In this document: positions 43,178 to 51,336 of the stretch, one piece after another
How the letters are laid out: each line of letters opens with the position of its first letter
Numbering within the stretch: the first letter of the stretch is position 1
Assembly (NCBI RefSeq): GCF_029543245.1
Contig: NZ_JARQWV010000002.1
Location: 124,001 to 188,000, forward strand
DNA length: 64,000 nt
Direction of reading: 5' to 3'
Source: Caulobacter endophyticus
Lineage (GTDB): Bacteria; Pseudomonadota; Alphaproteobacteria; Caulobacterales; Caulobacteraceae
Made by a program: the position numbers and the translations under genes
Notes under the pieces: model-generated
What the model saw: only the letters and a program-made list of their open reading frames with translations
Databases searched by the model: none
What the model was told of the DNA's origin: nothing

Positions 43178-44074
43178 ATGCCCAGTTCCCTGCCGCTTCG
43201 CCATTTCCTGCTGGCTCTCGCGGTGGTGGCGGTGTGGGGGACCAACTTCGTGGTCATCCGCCAGGCGCTGAACCACCTGCCGCCGCTGACCTTCGCGGCC
43301 CTGCGCTTCACCTTCGTGCTGCTGCCGCTGGTGTTCTTCGTCAAGAAGCCGGCGGTGTCGTGGCTCAATCTGGCCGGCTACGGCCTGCTGATCGGGGCGG
43401 GGCAGTTCGGCCTGCTGTTTGTGGCCATGAAGGGCCACATCTCGCCGGGTCTGGCCTCGCTGATCCTGCAGACCCAGGTGTTCTTCACCATCGCCCTGGC
43501 CATGCAGATCAATCGCGAGCGGGTGCGGGGCTTCCAGGTGGTCGCCCTGCTGCTGGCGATCGCCGGGATCCTGATCATCGCCCTGCACGGCGGCGGTTCG
43601 GCCACGCCGCTGGGCGTCACGCTGGGCCTGCTGGCGGCCCTGAGCTGGGGCTGCGGCAACATCGTCGCCCGCCAGGCCGGCCCGGTGAACATGCTGGGCT
43701 ACGTGGTCTGGGCCAGCCTGTTCTCGATCCCGCCGCTGGTGGTCATGGCCCTGTGGCTGGAAGGCTGGCCGGCCATGGTCAAGGGCGTGGTCCATGCCGA
43801 CCTCGGCACCTGGCTGGCCGTCGTCTGGCAGGCGGTGGGCAACACCATGTTCGGCTACGGCGCCTGGGGCTGGCTGCTGGCCCGCCATCCGGCCGCCACC
43901 GTCACGCCGATGGCCCTGCTGGTGCCGGTGTTCGGCATGAGCGCCTCGGCCCTGCTGCTGGGCGAGGGGCTGCCGGCCTGGAAGCTGCTGGCGGCGGGCC
44001 TTGTCCTGGCCGGCCTGGCGGTCAACATGCTGTGGCCTAAGATCCGGGCGCTGCGGGCGGCGCCGGCGGCCTGA
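43178..44074 (+). CDS. EamA-family transporter (O-acetylserine/cysteine exporter type)
   Basis: A 298-residue inner-membrane protein with ten hydrophobic helices in two EamA repeats (about 10-135 and 148-288). 'VVAVWGTNFVVIRQALNHLPPLTFAALRF' is the typical first-repeat opening and 'VTPMALLVPVFGMSASALLLGE' the second-repeat end. The pattern is close to the YdeD-type exporters of cysteine-pathway metabolites. ATG at 43178 follows GAGGAG. The OmpA-like gene starts 12 bases after the stop. The substrate is a guess from subgroup resemblance. Confidence 0.92.
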   Translation: MPSSLPLRHFLLALAVVAVWGTNFVVIRQALNHLPPLTFAALRFTFVLLPLVFFVKKPAVSWLNLAGYGLLIGAGQFGLLFVAMKGHISPGLASLILQTQVFFTIALAMQINRERVRGFQVVALLLAIAGILIIALHGGGSATPLGVTLGLLAALSWGCGNIVARQAGPVNMLGYVVWASLFSIPPLVVMALWLEGWPAMVKGVVHADLGTWLAVVWQAVGNTMFGYGAWGWLLARHPAATVTPMALLVPVFGMSASALLLGEGLPAWKLLAAGLVLAGLAVNMLWPKIRALRAAPAA

Positions 44075-44086
44075 CGGGGAGGGGCG

Positions 44087-44488
44087 ATGCTGCGCAGAAG
44101 GTTCATGGCTCTGTTTGCGGCGTTGGCCTGTGGGCCCCGCGCGCTCGCCAGCTCGTTCGGCGACAACTTCGTTCCGGTGTTCTTCTCCGGTGACACGGCC
44201 GAGCTGGACGTCGAGGCGTTGAAGGTCCTGGCGCGGGTTCCGGCGCAGTACGCCGCCTCGCGATGGAGCGGCGGCGAGAGGCCGATCGTCATTTCCGGCC
44301 ATGTGGATGGTGATGAGCTTGGAAGGGGCTTGCGGAAGCTGGCCCTCGAGCGGGCGAAGGCGGTGGCCGATCATCTGGCCCAGGCAGGACTTTCGCGCGC
44401 GCTTTTTCGGCTGGAGGCGCCGTTGAAGCCACCCATGTCCACGAGAGGCGTCGAGCCGCGCAATCGCACGGCGCATGTCTTTTGGTAG
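44087..44488 (+). CDS. Small exported OmpA-like domain protein
   Basis: A 133-residue protein. A signal peptide ('RRRFMALFAALACGPRALAS', cleavage near residue 22) leads directly to an OmpA C-terminal-like domain: 'VPVFFSGDTAELDVEALKVLARV', 'IVISGHVDGDELGRGLRKLALERAKAVADHLAQAG' and the closing 'NRTAHVFW'. In the family this domain binds peptidoglycan. It has no barrel and no lipobox, so it would be free in the periplasm. ATG at 44087 follows GGGGAGGGG. It is probably cotranscribed with the EamA gene. The domain is short and diverged; peptidoglycan binding is uncertain. Confidence 0.8.
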   Translation: MLRRRFMALFAALACGPRALASSFGDNFVPVFFSGDTAELDVEALKVLARVPAQYAASRWSGGERPIVISGHVDGDELGRGLRKLALERAKAVADHLAQAGLSRALFRLEAPLKPPMSTRGVEPRNRTAHVFW

Positions 44489-44565
44489 TGGCCTGGCGTC
44501 AGGTGGCGTTCGTCCGGCCTTCGTCGTGAAGCCCCGGTGTCGCGGCGGGTCAGCTCTTGAAATGG

Positions 44566-44600
44566 CGCCGCCGTCCCGGCATCGAGGCGGCGTTCCTTTT
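44566..44600 (+). terminator. Possible terminator before the threonine aldolase gene
   Basis: CGCCGCC and GGCGGCG (44566-44572, 44586-44592) with a 13-base loop are followed by TTCCTTTT. It lies 78 bases after the OmpA-like stop and 15 bases before the next ATG. Confidence 0.45.
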
Positions 44601-44614
44601 CCGAGTGACCGTCC

Positions 44615-45655
44615 ATGACCTCCGCCCGCTACGATTTCGCTTCCGACAATGTCGCCGGCGCCATGCCCGAGGTGATGGAGGCGCTTGTCTCCGCCAACGC
44701 CGGCACGGCGTCGGGTTACGGGACCGACCATGTCAGCCAGGCGGCGGGCGACCGGATCCGCGCCGCGCTGGACGCCGACGCCGAGGTCAAGTTCATGCCG
44801 TCGGGCACGGCGGCCAACGCCTTCGCCCTGACCCTGCTAGCCTCACCCCACGAGGCCGTGCTGGCCCACGAGCACGCCCACATCTGCACCGACGAAACGG
44901 GCGCGCCGGGCTTCTTCGGCCAGGGCGTGGGCCTGATCGGCCTGCCGGGCGCCTCGGGCAAGATCGAGGTCGCCGCGCTGGAGGCGGCGCTGGGCGAGCC
45001 CGACGTCTCCTACCGCCAGCCGGCCGCAGCCCTGTCGCTGACCACGGCCACCGAGTACGGCACGGTCTATTCTGAAGCCGCCCTCAAGGCCCTGATCGAT
45101 CCGGCCAGGGCCAAGGGCTATGGCGTGCACCTGGACGGCGCGCGGCTGGCCAACGCCGTGGCGGCGGGCTTCGACCTGAAGGCGGTGGGGCGCCTGGGCG
45201 TCGACATTCTGGTGATGGGCGGCACCAAGGCCGGCTCGACCCCGACCGAGGCGGCGGTGTTCCTGAACCCCGACCATCGCCGCCGCCTGGACGCGCGGAT
45301 CAAGCACGCCGGCCAACTGGTCTCCAAGGGACGCTTCCTGGCCGCCCCGTGGCTGGGGCTGCTGGGCGAAAACGGCGACACCGGCCCCTGGGCGGCCCGC
45401 GCGGCGCACGCCAACGCCATGGCCCGCAAGCTGGCCGACCTGATGCCCTATCCGATCGCCCATCCGGTCGAGGCCAACGGGATCTTCGTGACCATGAGCG
45501 ACGCGGCGCTGGAGCGGCTGCGCGGCGAGGGCTGGTTCGTCTACCGCTTCCTCGACGGCTCGGCGCGCTTCATGTGTTCGTGGGCGACGACGAGCGAGAT
45601 GGTCGAGGAGCTGGGCGCGGCGCTGAAGCGCGTGGCGGTGGTGGAGGGGGTGTAG
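44615..45655 (+). CDS. ltaE: Low-specificity L-threonine aldolase
   Basis: A 346-residue PLP enzyme of fold type I that splits threonine/allo-threonine to glycine and acetaldehyde. 'FASDNVAGAMPEVMEAL' opens the protein, 'FMPSGTAANAFALTLL' is the cofactor-phosphate loop, 'GVHLDGARLANAVAA' holds the PLP Asp, and the PLP Lys is in 'VMGGTKAGSTPTEA'. The length is usual. The ATG at 44615 has a weak upstream GAG. The stop lies three bases before an intergenic repeat. Confidence 0.93.
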   Translation: MTSARYDFASDNVAGAMPEVMEALVSANAGTASGYGTDHVSQAAGDRIRAALDADAEVKFMPSGTAANAFALTLLASPHEAVLAHEHAHICTDETGAPGFFGQGVGLIGLPGASGKIEVAALEAALGEPDVSYRQPAAALSLTTATEYGTVYSEAALKALIDPARAKGYGVHLDGARLANAVAAGFDLKAVGRLGVDILVMGGTKAGSTPTEAAVFLNPDHRRRLDARIKHAGQLVSKGRFLAAPWLGLLGENGDTGPWAARAAHANAMARKLADLMPYPIAHPVEANGIFVTMSDAALERLRGEGWFVYRFLDGSARFMCSWATTSEMVEELGAALKRVAVVEGV

Positions 45656-45658
45656 AAA

Positions 45659-45814
45659 TCCTCCCCCTGAAGGGGGAGGTGGCCCGTAGGGCCGGAGGGG
45701 GAAGCGGCCTCTGAGCCGCAGCAGTAACTTCCCCCTCAGTCGCTGAGTTTATCCTCGGGCCGGCCTGCGGCCGGACCCGGGGGCGACAGCTCCCCCTTCA
45801 GGGGGAGCATCTTT
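45659..45814. repeat. Intergenic repeat, family A, two inverted copies
   Basis: CTCCCCCTGAAGGGGGAGGT with GGCCCGTAGGGCCGGAGGGG, then the inverted ACTTCCCCCTCAGTCGCTGA and GCTCCCCCTTCAGGGGGAGC. It fills the 160-base gap between the convergent stop codons of ltaE and the PRC-barrel gene almost exactly. Confidence 0.83.
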
Positions 45815-45815
45815 T

Positions 45816-46151
45816 CTACCCCTCGAAATATCGCTCCACCTGCTCGGCCCAGCCGTAGGAGGTCTTCGACAGCTGGTCGCGGTCGTAGGCGGGGCTGTCC
45901 TTGAAGCGGTCCTTCGACAGGTCGGTGGCGTAGGCCTGGGCCTTGTCGTCGAAGGTCAGCATCCGCCAGGGCAGGGGGTGGTACTTGCCTCCGGTGAACA
46001 GGCCCGACGGCTCGACGGCGACATAGCGGCCGATCCCGGCGTCGCGGTCGACGAAGACCTCGCGGATGACGCCCAGCTTGTGGCCCTTGGGATCGGTGAC
46101 CGCGACCCCGATCAGGTCGCCGCTCTTCACCAGCCGATCGTCCAGCGACAT
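45816..46151 (-). CDS. PRC-barrel domain protein
   Basis: A 111-residue protein made of one PRC-barrel: 'LVKSGDLIGVAVTDPKGHKLGVIREVFVDRDAGIGRYVAVEPSG', then 'HPLPWRMLTFDDKAQAYATDL', ending in 'YDRDQLSKTSYGWAEQVERYF'. Such small cytoplasmic proteins often rise in stress and stationary phase. ATG at 46151 follows AAGGAGG. A near-match to the SigT/EcfG promoter (GCAAC-N17-CGTT) lies at 46182-46207. It is divergent from mutT. Its biochemical role is unknown. Confidence 0.92.
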   Translation of the reverse strand: MSLDDRLVKSGDLIGVAVTDPKGHKLGVIREVFVDRDAGIGRYVAVEPSGLFTGGKYHPLPWRMLTFDDKAQAYATDLSKDRFKDSPAYDRDQLSKTSYGWAEQVERYFEG

Positions 46152-46181
46152 GGCGTTCCTCCTTGGCAATGCTCTCTGGGC

Positions 46182-46207
46182 AACGTTCGTCGCGCGCAGG
46201 GAGTTGC
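46182..46207 (-). promoter_or_regulatory. Near-match SigT/EcfG promoter of the PRC-barrel gene
   Basis: On the minus strand GCAAC, 17 bases, CGTT: one mismatch to GGAAC-N16/17-CGTT. The leader to the ATG at 46151 would be about 25 bases. The same bases form the dyad GGCAA..TTGCC. Confidence 0.45.
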
Positions 46208-46238
46208 CAGGCTGGGCAAAGCCCGCGATGGATCGGGC

Positions 46239-46664
46239 ATGACCATCGCCGCACCGCCCACCGACCGCCCCATCGTCCTGGTCGCCGCCGCCGCCCTGAT
46301 CGACGTCGACGGGCGGGTGCTGATCTGCCAGCGCCCTGAGGGCAAGTCGCTGGCCGGCCTGTGGGAGTTTCCGGGCGGCAAGGTCGAGAAGGGCGAGGCG
46401 CCCGAGGAGTGCCTGATCCGCGAACTGCACGAGGAGCTGGGCATCACGGTGGCCCAGGCGTGTCTGGCGCCCTTCGTCTTCGCCTCGCACACCTACGAGA
46501 AGTTCCACCTCTTGATGCCGCTCTATCTGCTGCGGCGCTGGGAGGGGCTGGTCACGGCCAAGGAGCACAAGGCCATGGCCTGGGTGAAGCCCGACAAGTT
46601 GTCGGACTACGAAATGCCGCCGGCCGACATTCCCCTGGTCGCCTGGCTGCGGGACGTGCTTTAA
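46239..46664 (+). CDS. mutT: 8-oxo-dGTP diphosphatase (MutT/Nudix)
   Basis: A 141-residue Nudix hydrolase that removes oxidised dGTP from the nucleotide pool. The Nudix box 'GGKVEKGEAPEECLIRELHEEL' followed by Gly-Ile fits GX5EX7REUXEEXGU exactly. 'AAAALIDVDGRVLICQRPEGKSLAGLWEFPGG' before it is typical of MutT. The start is ATG at 46239; upstream frames belong to the antisense PRC gene. In many alphaproteobacteria mutT lies next to argJ and the methyltransferase; here about 20 kb of other genes lie between argJ and mutT. Confidence 0.95.
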   Translation: MTIAAPPTDRPIVLVAAAALIDVDGRVLICQRPEGKSLAGLWEFPGGKVEKGEAPEECLIRELHEELGITVAQACLAPFVFASHTYEKFHLLMPLYLLRRWEGLVTAKEHKAMAWVKPDKLSDYEMPPADIPLVAWLRDVL

Positions 46665-46709
46665 CTCAGACAAATCGCGCGAAGGCGCGAAGCGTTTGAG
46701 GAAACGACC

Positions 46710-48113
46710 GTGACGAACTTCGACCCCCAGCCTTCGCGACGCATTCTTCTAGCCGGCGCGGGGGCCCTGGGTCTGAGCGGCGTTGCGGGCGGCGCGCAGG
46801 CGGCGGAGGCCGCGCCGCTGCTCAATCCCATGGTGCGCCAGCGGGCCGACGCCCAGGTCTTCAAGCACACGGACGGCTACTACTACCTGACCGGCTCAGT
46901 GCCCGAGTACGACCGCCTGATCGTGCGCCGCTCGCGCACCCTGGCGGGCCTGGCGACCGCGCAAGAGGCGGTGATCTGGCGGCGGCCGACCGAGGGCAAG
47001 CTGGGCGGCTACATCTGGGCGCCCGAACTGCACTGGATCGACGGCGCCTGGCACATGTATTTCGCTGCCGGCGACAAGGGCCAGCCGTTCCGCATCCGCA
47101 CCTACGTGCTGCGCTGCCAGGGCAGGAACGCCCTGACCGGAAGCTGGAGCCTGCTGGGCGAGGTTGCGACCCCTTGGGACAGCTTCAACCTCGACTCCAC
47201 GATCTTCCACCACAAGGGCGTGCGCTGGTTCTGCTGGGCGCAGAAGGAGCCGGGGATCGAGACCAACAGCAACCTCTACCTCGCGCCGCTGGCCACGCCG
47301 CTGACCCTGGGCCGGCCGCCGGTGCGCCTGACCGTGCCGACGCTGGACTGGGAGGTGCGCGGCTTCAAGGTGGCGGAGGCGCCGGCCGTGCTGATCCGCA
47401 ACGGCAAGGTCTTCATCGCCTACTCCGCCAGCGCCACCGACGACCGTTACTGCCTGGGCCTGCTGACCGCCGACGCGAACGCCGACTTGATGGCGCAGGC
47501 CTCGTGGGCCAAGTCGCCGGTCCCGGTGTTCGTCTCGTCGGAGGAAACCGGCGTCTGGGGACCCGGCCACAACTCCTTCACCGTCGACGAGCAGGGCCGC
47601 GACGTCCTCGTCTTCCACGGCCGCGACTACAAGACGATCAAGGGCAATCCGCTGTTCGACCCCAACCGCCACACGCGGGTGCAGCGCCTCTACTACAAGC
47701 CCGACGGAACGCCCGATTTCGGCGTGCCGGCCGGGGCGGGCGAGATCCCCGACCGCCTGTCGCCGCTGAACCGGCCGGGCGCGTTCCTGCGCGTCGAGGG
47801 CGATGTCGTGAGCGTAGGCGAGGGCGCGCTGGCGACCACGCAGGTGCGCCTGAAGGCCGGGGCCGGCGGCGCGGTGCGGCTGGAGCCGATCCTGCGGCCA
47901 GGCCAGGCGCTGGGGGTCAGGTCGGGCGAGGTTGTGGTCGCACCAGGCGACGAGGCCATCCCCTTCAAGCGCGTGCGGGGTCTGGCGGGCGGCAAGGGCG
48001 TGTCGTTCCAGACCCCGGGCGGCGGCTACCTGATGTACCGCGACGGCGCGATGCTCGTCGCGGTGGCGACCGACGCCAAGGCGCGTGCGGCGGCGACTTG
48101 GCTGGTCAGCTGA
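46710..48113 (+). CDS. Tat-exported family 43 glycoside hydrolase with AbfB-like domain
   Basis: A 467-residue exported glycosidase. The amino end has a twin-arginine signal ('SRRILLAGAGALGLSGVAGG', end near residue 31). The five-bladed propeller (about 38-330) shows the GH43 residues in 'RADAQVFKHTDGYYYLTGSVPEYD' (base Asp), 'GGYIWAPELHWIDGAWHMYFA' and 'VAEAPAVLIRNGKVFIAYSAS' (acid Glu). A C-terminal beta-trefoil (about 335-467) resembles AbfB arabinose-binding domains. It probably removes arabinofuranose or related residues from plant polysaccharides. The start is GTG at 46710 with GAGGAAA before it. The stop overlaps the convergent gene by eight bases. Confidence 0.9.
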   Translation: MTNFDPQPSRRILLAGAGALGLSGVAGGAQAAEAAPLLNPMVRQRADAQVFKHTDGYYYLTGSVPEYDRLIVRRSRTLAGLATAQEAVIWRRPTEGKLGGYIWAPELHWIDGAWHMYFAAGDKGQPFRIRTYVLRCQGRNALTGSWSLLGEVATPWDSFNLDSTIFHHKGVRWFCWAQKEPGIETNSNLYLAPLATPLTLGRPPVRLTVPTLDWEVRGFKVAEAPAVLIRNGKVFIAYSASATDDRYCLGLLTADANADLMAQASWAKSPVPVFVSSEETGVWGPGHNSFTVDEQGRDVLVFHGRDYKTIKGNPLFDPNRHTRVQRLYYKPDGTPDFGVPAGAGEIPDRLSPLNRPGAFLRVEGDVVSVGEGALATTQVRLKAGAGGAVRLEPILRPGQALGVRSGEVVVAPGDEAIPFKRVRGLAGGKGVSFQTPGGGYLMYRDGAMLVAVATDAKARAAATWLVS

Positions 48114-49203
48114 CGGAGCGGGAACGGCGCGCGGCGAGCGTCATCGCGCCCACCACGCAGGCGCTAAACAGCAGGCCCTCCAGCGCGCCGGTCAGCACCA
48201 GGCTGATCGGCCCCAGGCCCTGCTCGCCCAGCAGTGCGCCGATAACGTCGAGGCGCAGGCGCGAGCCGGGGAAGCTGTCGGACAGCAGGTCCAGGCTGCC
48301 GGCCATCAGGCGTCCGCCCAGCAGGGTGACGACGGCGCCGGCGATCGCGCCGCACAGGCCGGCCAGGGCCATGCCGCGCCGCAGGCTCCGCTGACGCGCC
48401 AGACCCGCGCCGAGGCCGACCGCCGCGCCGATCGCCAGGCCTTCGAAGGCGCCGGCGATGCCGCCCGGCGCGCGGCCCAGCAGCAGATTGAAGGCGTCCA
48501 GACCCAGAAGCTTGAAGGCCGCGCCGATCAGCAGGCCGCCGATCGCGCCGCCGACGGCGTCTCGCCACCAGGGGCCGGGCGCGCGCCTGGAAATGGCGAT
48601 CCCGAAGCCAACGCCCAGGCCGCCGGCCAGGCCCACCAGCACGCACAGGATCAGCATGACCAGCAGCACCGAGGCCGCGCCGGCCTGCGAGGCCTGGGCC
48701 GCGCCGGCGAAACCGTAGGCGATCCCGCCGATCGCGCCCGCCGCGCCGCCGCCGCCGGTCCCGGCCGCGCCCAGCAGCAGGGTGGAGGTCCAGGCGGGCC
48801 TGACGGCCGCTTGCGCTTGCGTCGCGGAGGCGACGACGGCGTCCCGCTCAAGTTGCTCGACCGGCGCCACGAAACGGTAGCCATGCTTGGGCACGGTGGC
48901 GATGAAACGCGGGGCGGCGGCGGGGTCGTCGAGCAGGCGGCGCAGGGTGCGCACGCACTGGGTAAGGGCTTCGTCGGTGACCGGAACGCCGGCCCAGACC
49001 TCGTCGAGGAACCGCTCCTTGCTGACCAGCCGCCCCTCCTCGCGGACCAGCAGGGCCAGGGCGTCGAGATAACGGGCGTTGAGCGCCAGGGTCTCGCCGT
49101 CACGGGTCAGCCGGCGGTCATCGAGATCGAGGGTGAAGCGCTCGAAGCGATAGCGGCCGGGCAAGGCGGGGTCCTGGAGTAGCGGGTCGCGGGGAGTATG
49201 CAC
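48106..49203 (-). CDS. Winged-helix (CadC-like) regulator with large membrane domain
   Basis: A 365-residue protein. Residues about 18-115 are an OmpR/CadC-type winged helix ('ERFTLDLDDRRLTRDGETLALNARYLDALALLV', 'LVSKERFLDEVWAGVPVTDEALTQCVRTLRRLLDD', 'FIATVPKHGYRFVAPV'). From about 138 on come six or so Gly/Ala-rich membrane helices with no clear periplasmic domain. This is the topology of membrane-bound one-component regulators, but the hydrophobic part is unusually large. GTG at 49203 is the only reasonable start; its ribosome site is weak. It faces the GH43 gene tail to tail. The signal and target genes are unknown. Confidence 0.87.
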   Translation of the reverse strand: MHTPRDPLLQDPALPGRYRFERFTLDLDDRRLTRDGETLALNARYLDALALLVREEGRLVSKERFLDEVWAGVPVTDEALTQCVRTLRRLLDDPAAAPRFIATVPKHGYRFVAPVEQLERDAVVASATQAQAAVRPAWTSTLLLGAAGTGGGGAAGAIGGIAYGFAGAAQASQAGAASVLLVMLILCVLVGLAGGLGVGFGIAISRRAPGPWWRDAVGGAIGGLLIGAAFKLLGLDAFNLLLGRAPGGIAGAFEGLAIGAAVGLGAGLARQRSLRRGMALAGLCGAIAGAVVTLLGGRLMAGSLDLLSDSFPGSRLRLDVIGALLGEQGLGPISLVLTGALEGLLFSACVVGAMTLAARRSRSVS

Positions 49204-49223
49204 GGGAAGGGGCGTGGCTCCAG

Positions 49224-49359
49224 ACCCTCCCCCTGAAGGGGGAGGTGGCCCGGAGGGCCGGAGGGGGAAGTTTCTGCTGACGATGAGGCGGCGGCGGGCT
49301 CACAGGCCACGTCCCCCTCCGTCGGCTTCGCCGACACCTCCCCCTTCAGGGGGAGGGTC
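49224..49359. repeat. Intergenic repeat, family A, two inverted copies
   Basis: CCTCCCCCTGAAGGGGGAGG with TGGCCCGGAGGGCCGGAGGG is mirrored by CGTCCCCCTCCGTCGGCTTC and CACCTCCCCCTTCAGGGGGA. The right end touches the stop codon of the methyltransferase gene at 49360. Confidence 0.83.
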
Positions 49360-50274
49360 TTAAGACCCCGCCTTGTCGCCCGCCGGTTGCTCCTTCACCC
49401 CCAGCGCGTCGGCCAGGCGCATCTTGGCCGAGCCGGGGCGCAGGGGCTTTTGCTGGCTGTCGTGGGGCGCCCAGCCGGTGGCGGTGACGATCTCGAAGGT
49501 GGCGGGCACGCGGCCGTCGGCCTCGGCGAAACGCTCCTGGTAGATCTCCAGCGCCCGGAACAGCAGCTTGCGGGTCAGGGGCTTGCGCGAGCGGTCCAGC
49601 AGCACGCTGGTCTCGCCCATGCGGCGCAGGTCCTGCAGCAGGGCGATGGGGTGGGCGTAGCGCACCTTGACCCGGTCGACGTCGGCCACCGGCAGGGTGA
49701 AGCCGGCGCGTTGCAGCAGGCCCGCGGCGTCCACCGTGTCGGCGAAGGGCGAGACGCGCATGGAGACGCCGCCGGCGATCTCGTCCTCGGCGGCCATCAG
49801 CGACTGGCGAAGCTCGGTCAGGGTGGCCCCGCCGAACAGCGCGCCGATGAACAGGCCGTCGGGCCTCAGGGCGCGGCGGATCTGGATCAGGGCGCCCACC
49901 AGGTCGTTGGTCCAGTGCAGGGCGAGGGTCGAGACCACGAGATCCAGCGTCTCGTCGCCGAACGGCAGGCGCTCCTCGTCGGCGACCACCGTGGCGCCGC
50001 CGCGCCCGGCCAGCATCCGGGCCGACAGGTCGGTGTCGATCAGGAGGTCGATCTTGCCGGCCGCGTCGCTTTCCGACAGCGCCGCGCGGAAAGCGCCGTC
50101 TCGGCTTCCGAGATCGACGGCGACCGGAAACTCCCGCAGGATCGCCTCAAGCCGCATGACCGCGTCACCCGCGGCGCGCGCCTTGAGGAAGCCGGCCTGG
50201 CCGAAGTGCGGCGCGGCGCGATCGAGGCGGGCCCGCAGAAGGTCGCGGTCGAAGAGGAGGGGCGAACTGGTCAT
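49360..50274 (-). CDS. SAM-dependent methyltransferase (BioC/NDUFAF5-like)
   Basis: A 304-residue class I methyltransferase. 'LLFDRDLLRARLDRAAPHFGQAGFLKARAA' at the start and 'VAVDLGSRDGAF' (motif I), 'LPFGDETLDLVVSTLALHWTNDLVGALIQIRRALRPDGLFIGALFG' (motifs II-III) are close to the NDUFAF5/BioC group. In mitochondria NDUFAF5 acts in complex I assembly; in bacteria the relatives are linked to biotin synthesis or are uncharacterised. ATG at 50274. It is divergent from comF with 52 bases between, an arrangement I recall from other alphaproteobacteria. Confidence 0.9.
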   Translation of the reverse strand: MTSSPLLFDRDLLRARLDRAAPHFGQAGFLKARAAGDAVMRLEAILREFPVAVDLGSRDGAFRAALSESDAAGKIDLLIDTDLSARMLAGRGGATVVADEERLPFGDETLDLVVSTLALHWTNDLVGALIQIRRALRPDGLFIGALFGGATLTELRQSLMAAEDEIAGGVSMRVSPFADTVDAAGLLQRAGFTLPVADVDRVKVRYAHPIALLQDLRRMGETSVLLDRSRKPLTRKLLFRALEIYQERFAEADGRVPATFEIVTATGWAPHDSQQKPLRPGSAKMRLADALGVKEQPAGDKAGS

Positions 50275-50326
50275 GCGGGCGGAACATGGCGATTCCTTCT
50301 CCCGATGGAAACCCGGGCCACGTCTT

Positions 50327-51052
50327 ATGGGGCTCGGACGCGGTCTTCTGGACCTGATCCTGCCGCCACGGGCCTTCGATGGCGAGCCGGCCCTAACGCC
50401 GGGCCTTGCGGCCGGAGCGTGGAGTCGTATCGCCTTTCTCGATGGACCGGTCTGCGACGGCTGCGGCGCGCCGTTTCCGTTCGACCAGGGCGAGCCGCTG
50501 TGCGCCCTGTGCCTGGCGCGGCCCAGGGCCTTCGCGCGGGCCAGGGCCGCCTGCCTCTATGACGAACATTCCCGCGACCTCGTCCTGAAGCTCAAGCACG
50601 CCGATCGCACCGACCTGTCGGCCCTGTTCGCCCGCTGGATCTCGCGCGCCGCGCCCGACCTGCTGGAGGCCGCCGACGCGGTGGTTCCGGTGCCGATGCA
50701 CCGCACGAGGCTTCTGCGCCGCCGCTACAACCAGGCCGCCGAGATCGCCCGGCCGCTGGCCCGTGCGGCGGGGCGGCCCTACCTGGCCGACGCCCTGGTG
50801 CGAAAGCGCGACACCGCCAGCCAGGGCGGCAAGTCGGCCGACGGCCGTCGCCGCAACGTCGCCGCCGCCTTCGCCGTGCCCGAGGCCAAGCGGCCCCTGG
50901 TCGAGGGAAAACGGGTGCTGCTGGTCGACGACGTGCTGACCACGGGGGCCACGGCGGAGGGCTGCGCGCGAGCTCTTCTGGCGGCCGGAGCATCGGCTGT
51001 CGATCTGACTGTCGTCGCGCGCGTTACAGAAATGAGAAGCCGTCCTATATGA
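50327..51052 (+). CDS. comF: ComF-family phosphoribosyltransferase-like protein
   Basis: A 241-residue ComF protein. The amino-terminal zinc ribbon has two CxxC pairs ('VCDGCGAPF' and 'LCALCLARP'). The phosphoribosyltransferase domain has 'VVPVPMHRTRLLRRRYNQAAEIARPLA', 'KRDTASQGGKSADGRRRNV' and the PRPP loop 'VLLVDDVLTTGATAEG'. ComF helps DNA uptake in naturally competent bacteria, while its role elsewhere is unclear. The start is ATG at 50327 with no strong ribosome site. grxC follows 29 bases later. Confidence 0.93.
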   Translation: MGLGRGLLDLILPPRAFDGEPALTPGLAAGAWSRIAFLDGPVCDGCGAPFPFDQGEPLCALCLARPRAFARARAACLYDEHSRDLVLKLKHADRTDLSALFARWISRAAPDLLEAADAVVPVPMHRTRLLRRRYNQAAEIARPLARAAGRPYLADALVRKRDTASQGGKSADGRRRNVAAAFAVPEAKRPLVEGKRVLLVDDVLTTGATAEGCARALLAAGASAVDLTVVARVTEMRSRPI

Positions 51053-51081
51053 GGGCGGGAATCCAACCCTTTGGAACCGAA

Positions 51082-51336
51082 ATGGCCAAGGTCACCATCT
51101 ACACCCGTCCCTTCTGCGGCTACTGCGCCCGCGCCCTGAAGCTGCTCAACGACAAGGGCGCCGACTTCACCGAGATCGAAGCCGGCATGGACCCCAAGCT
51201 GCGTCAGGAAATGATGGACCGCTCGGGCCGCAACACCTTCCCGCAGATCTTCGTGGGCGAGCAGCACATCGGCGGCTGCGATGACATGATGGCCCTCGAG
51301 CGCGAGGGCAAGCTGGACGGTCTTCTCGCCGCATGA
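51082..51336 (+). CDS. grxC: Glutaredoxin 3
   Basis: An 84-residue glutaredoxin: 'AKVTIYTRPFCGYCARALKLLNDKG' with the active site CGYC (CxxC dithiol type), the cis-Pro in 'NTFPQIFVG' and 'IGGCDDMMALEREGKLDGLL' for glutathione binding. It reduces protein disulfides and glutathione adducts in the cytosol. The ATG at 51082 gives the usual length; a frame from 51049 adds 11 unlikely residues. Its stop overlaps the next start (ATGA). Confidence 0.96.
   Translation: MAKVTIYTRPFCGYCARALKLLNDKGADFTEIEAGMDPKLRQEMMDRSGRNTFPQIFVGEQHIGGCDDMMALEREGKLDGLLAA

Noticed and set aside
45978..46238. An N-terminal extension of MutT by 87 codons
   Set aside because: The extra part overlaps the PRC-barrel gene on the other strand and its promoter; the Nudix domain begins normally from ATG 46239.
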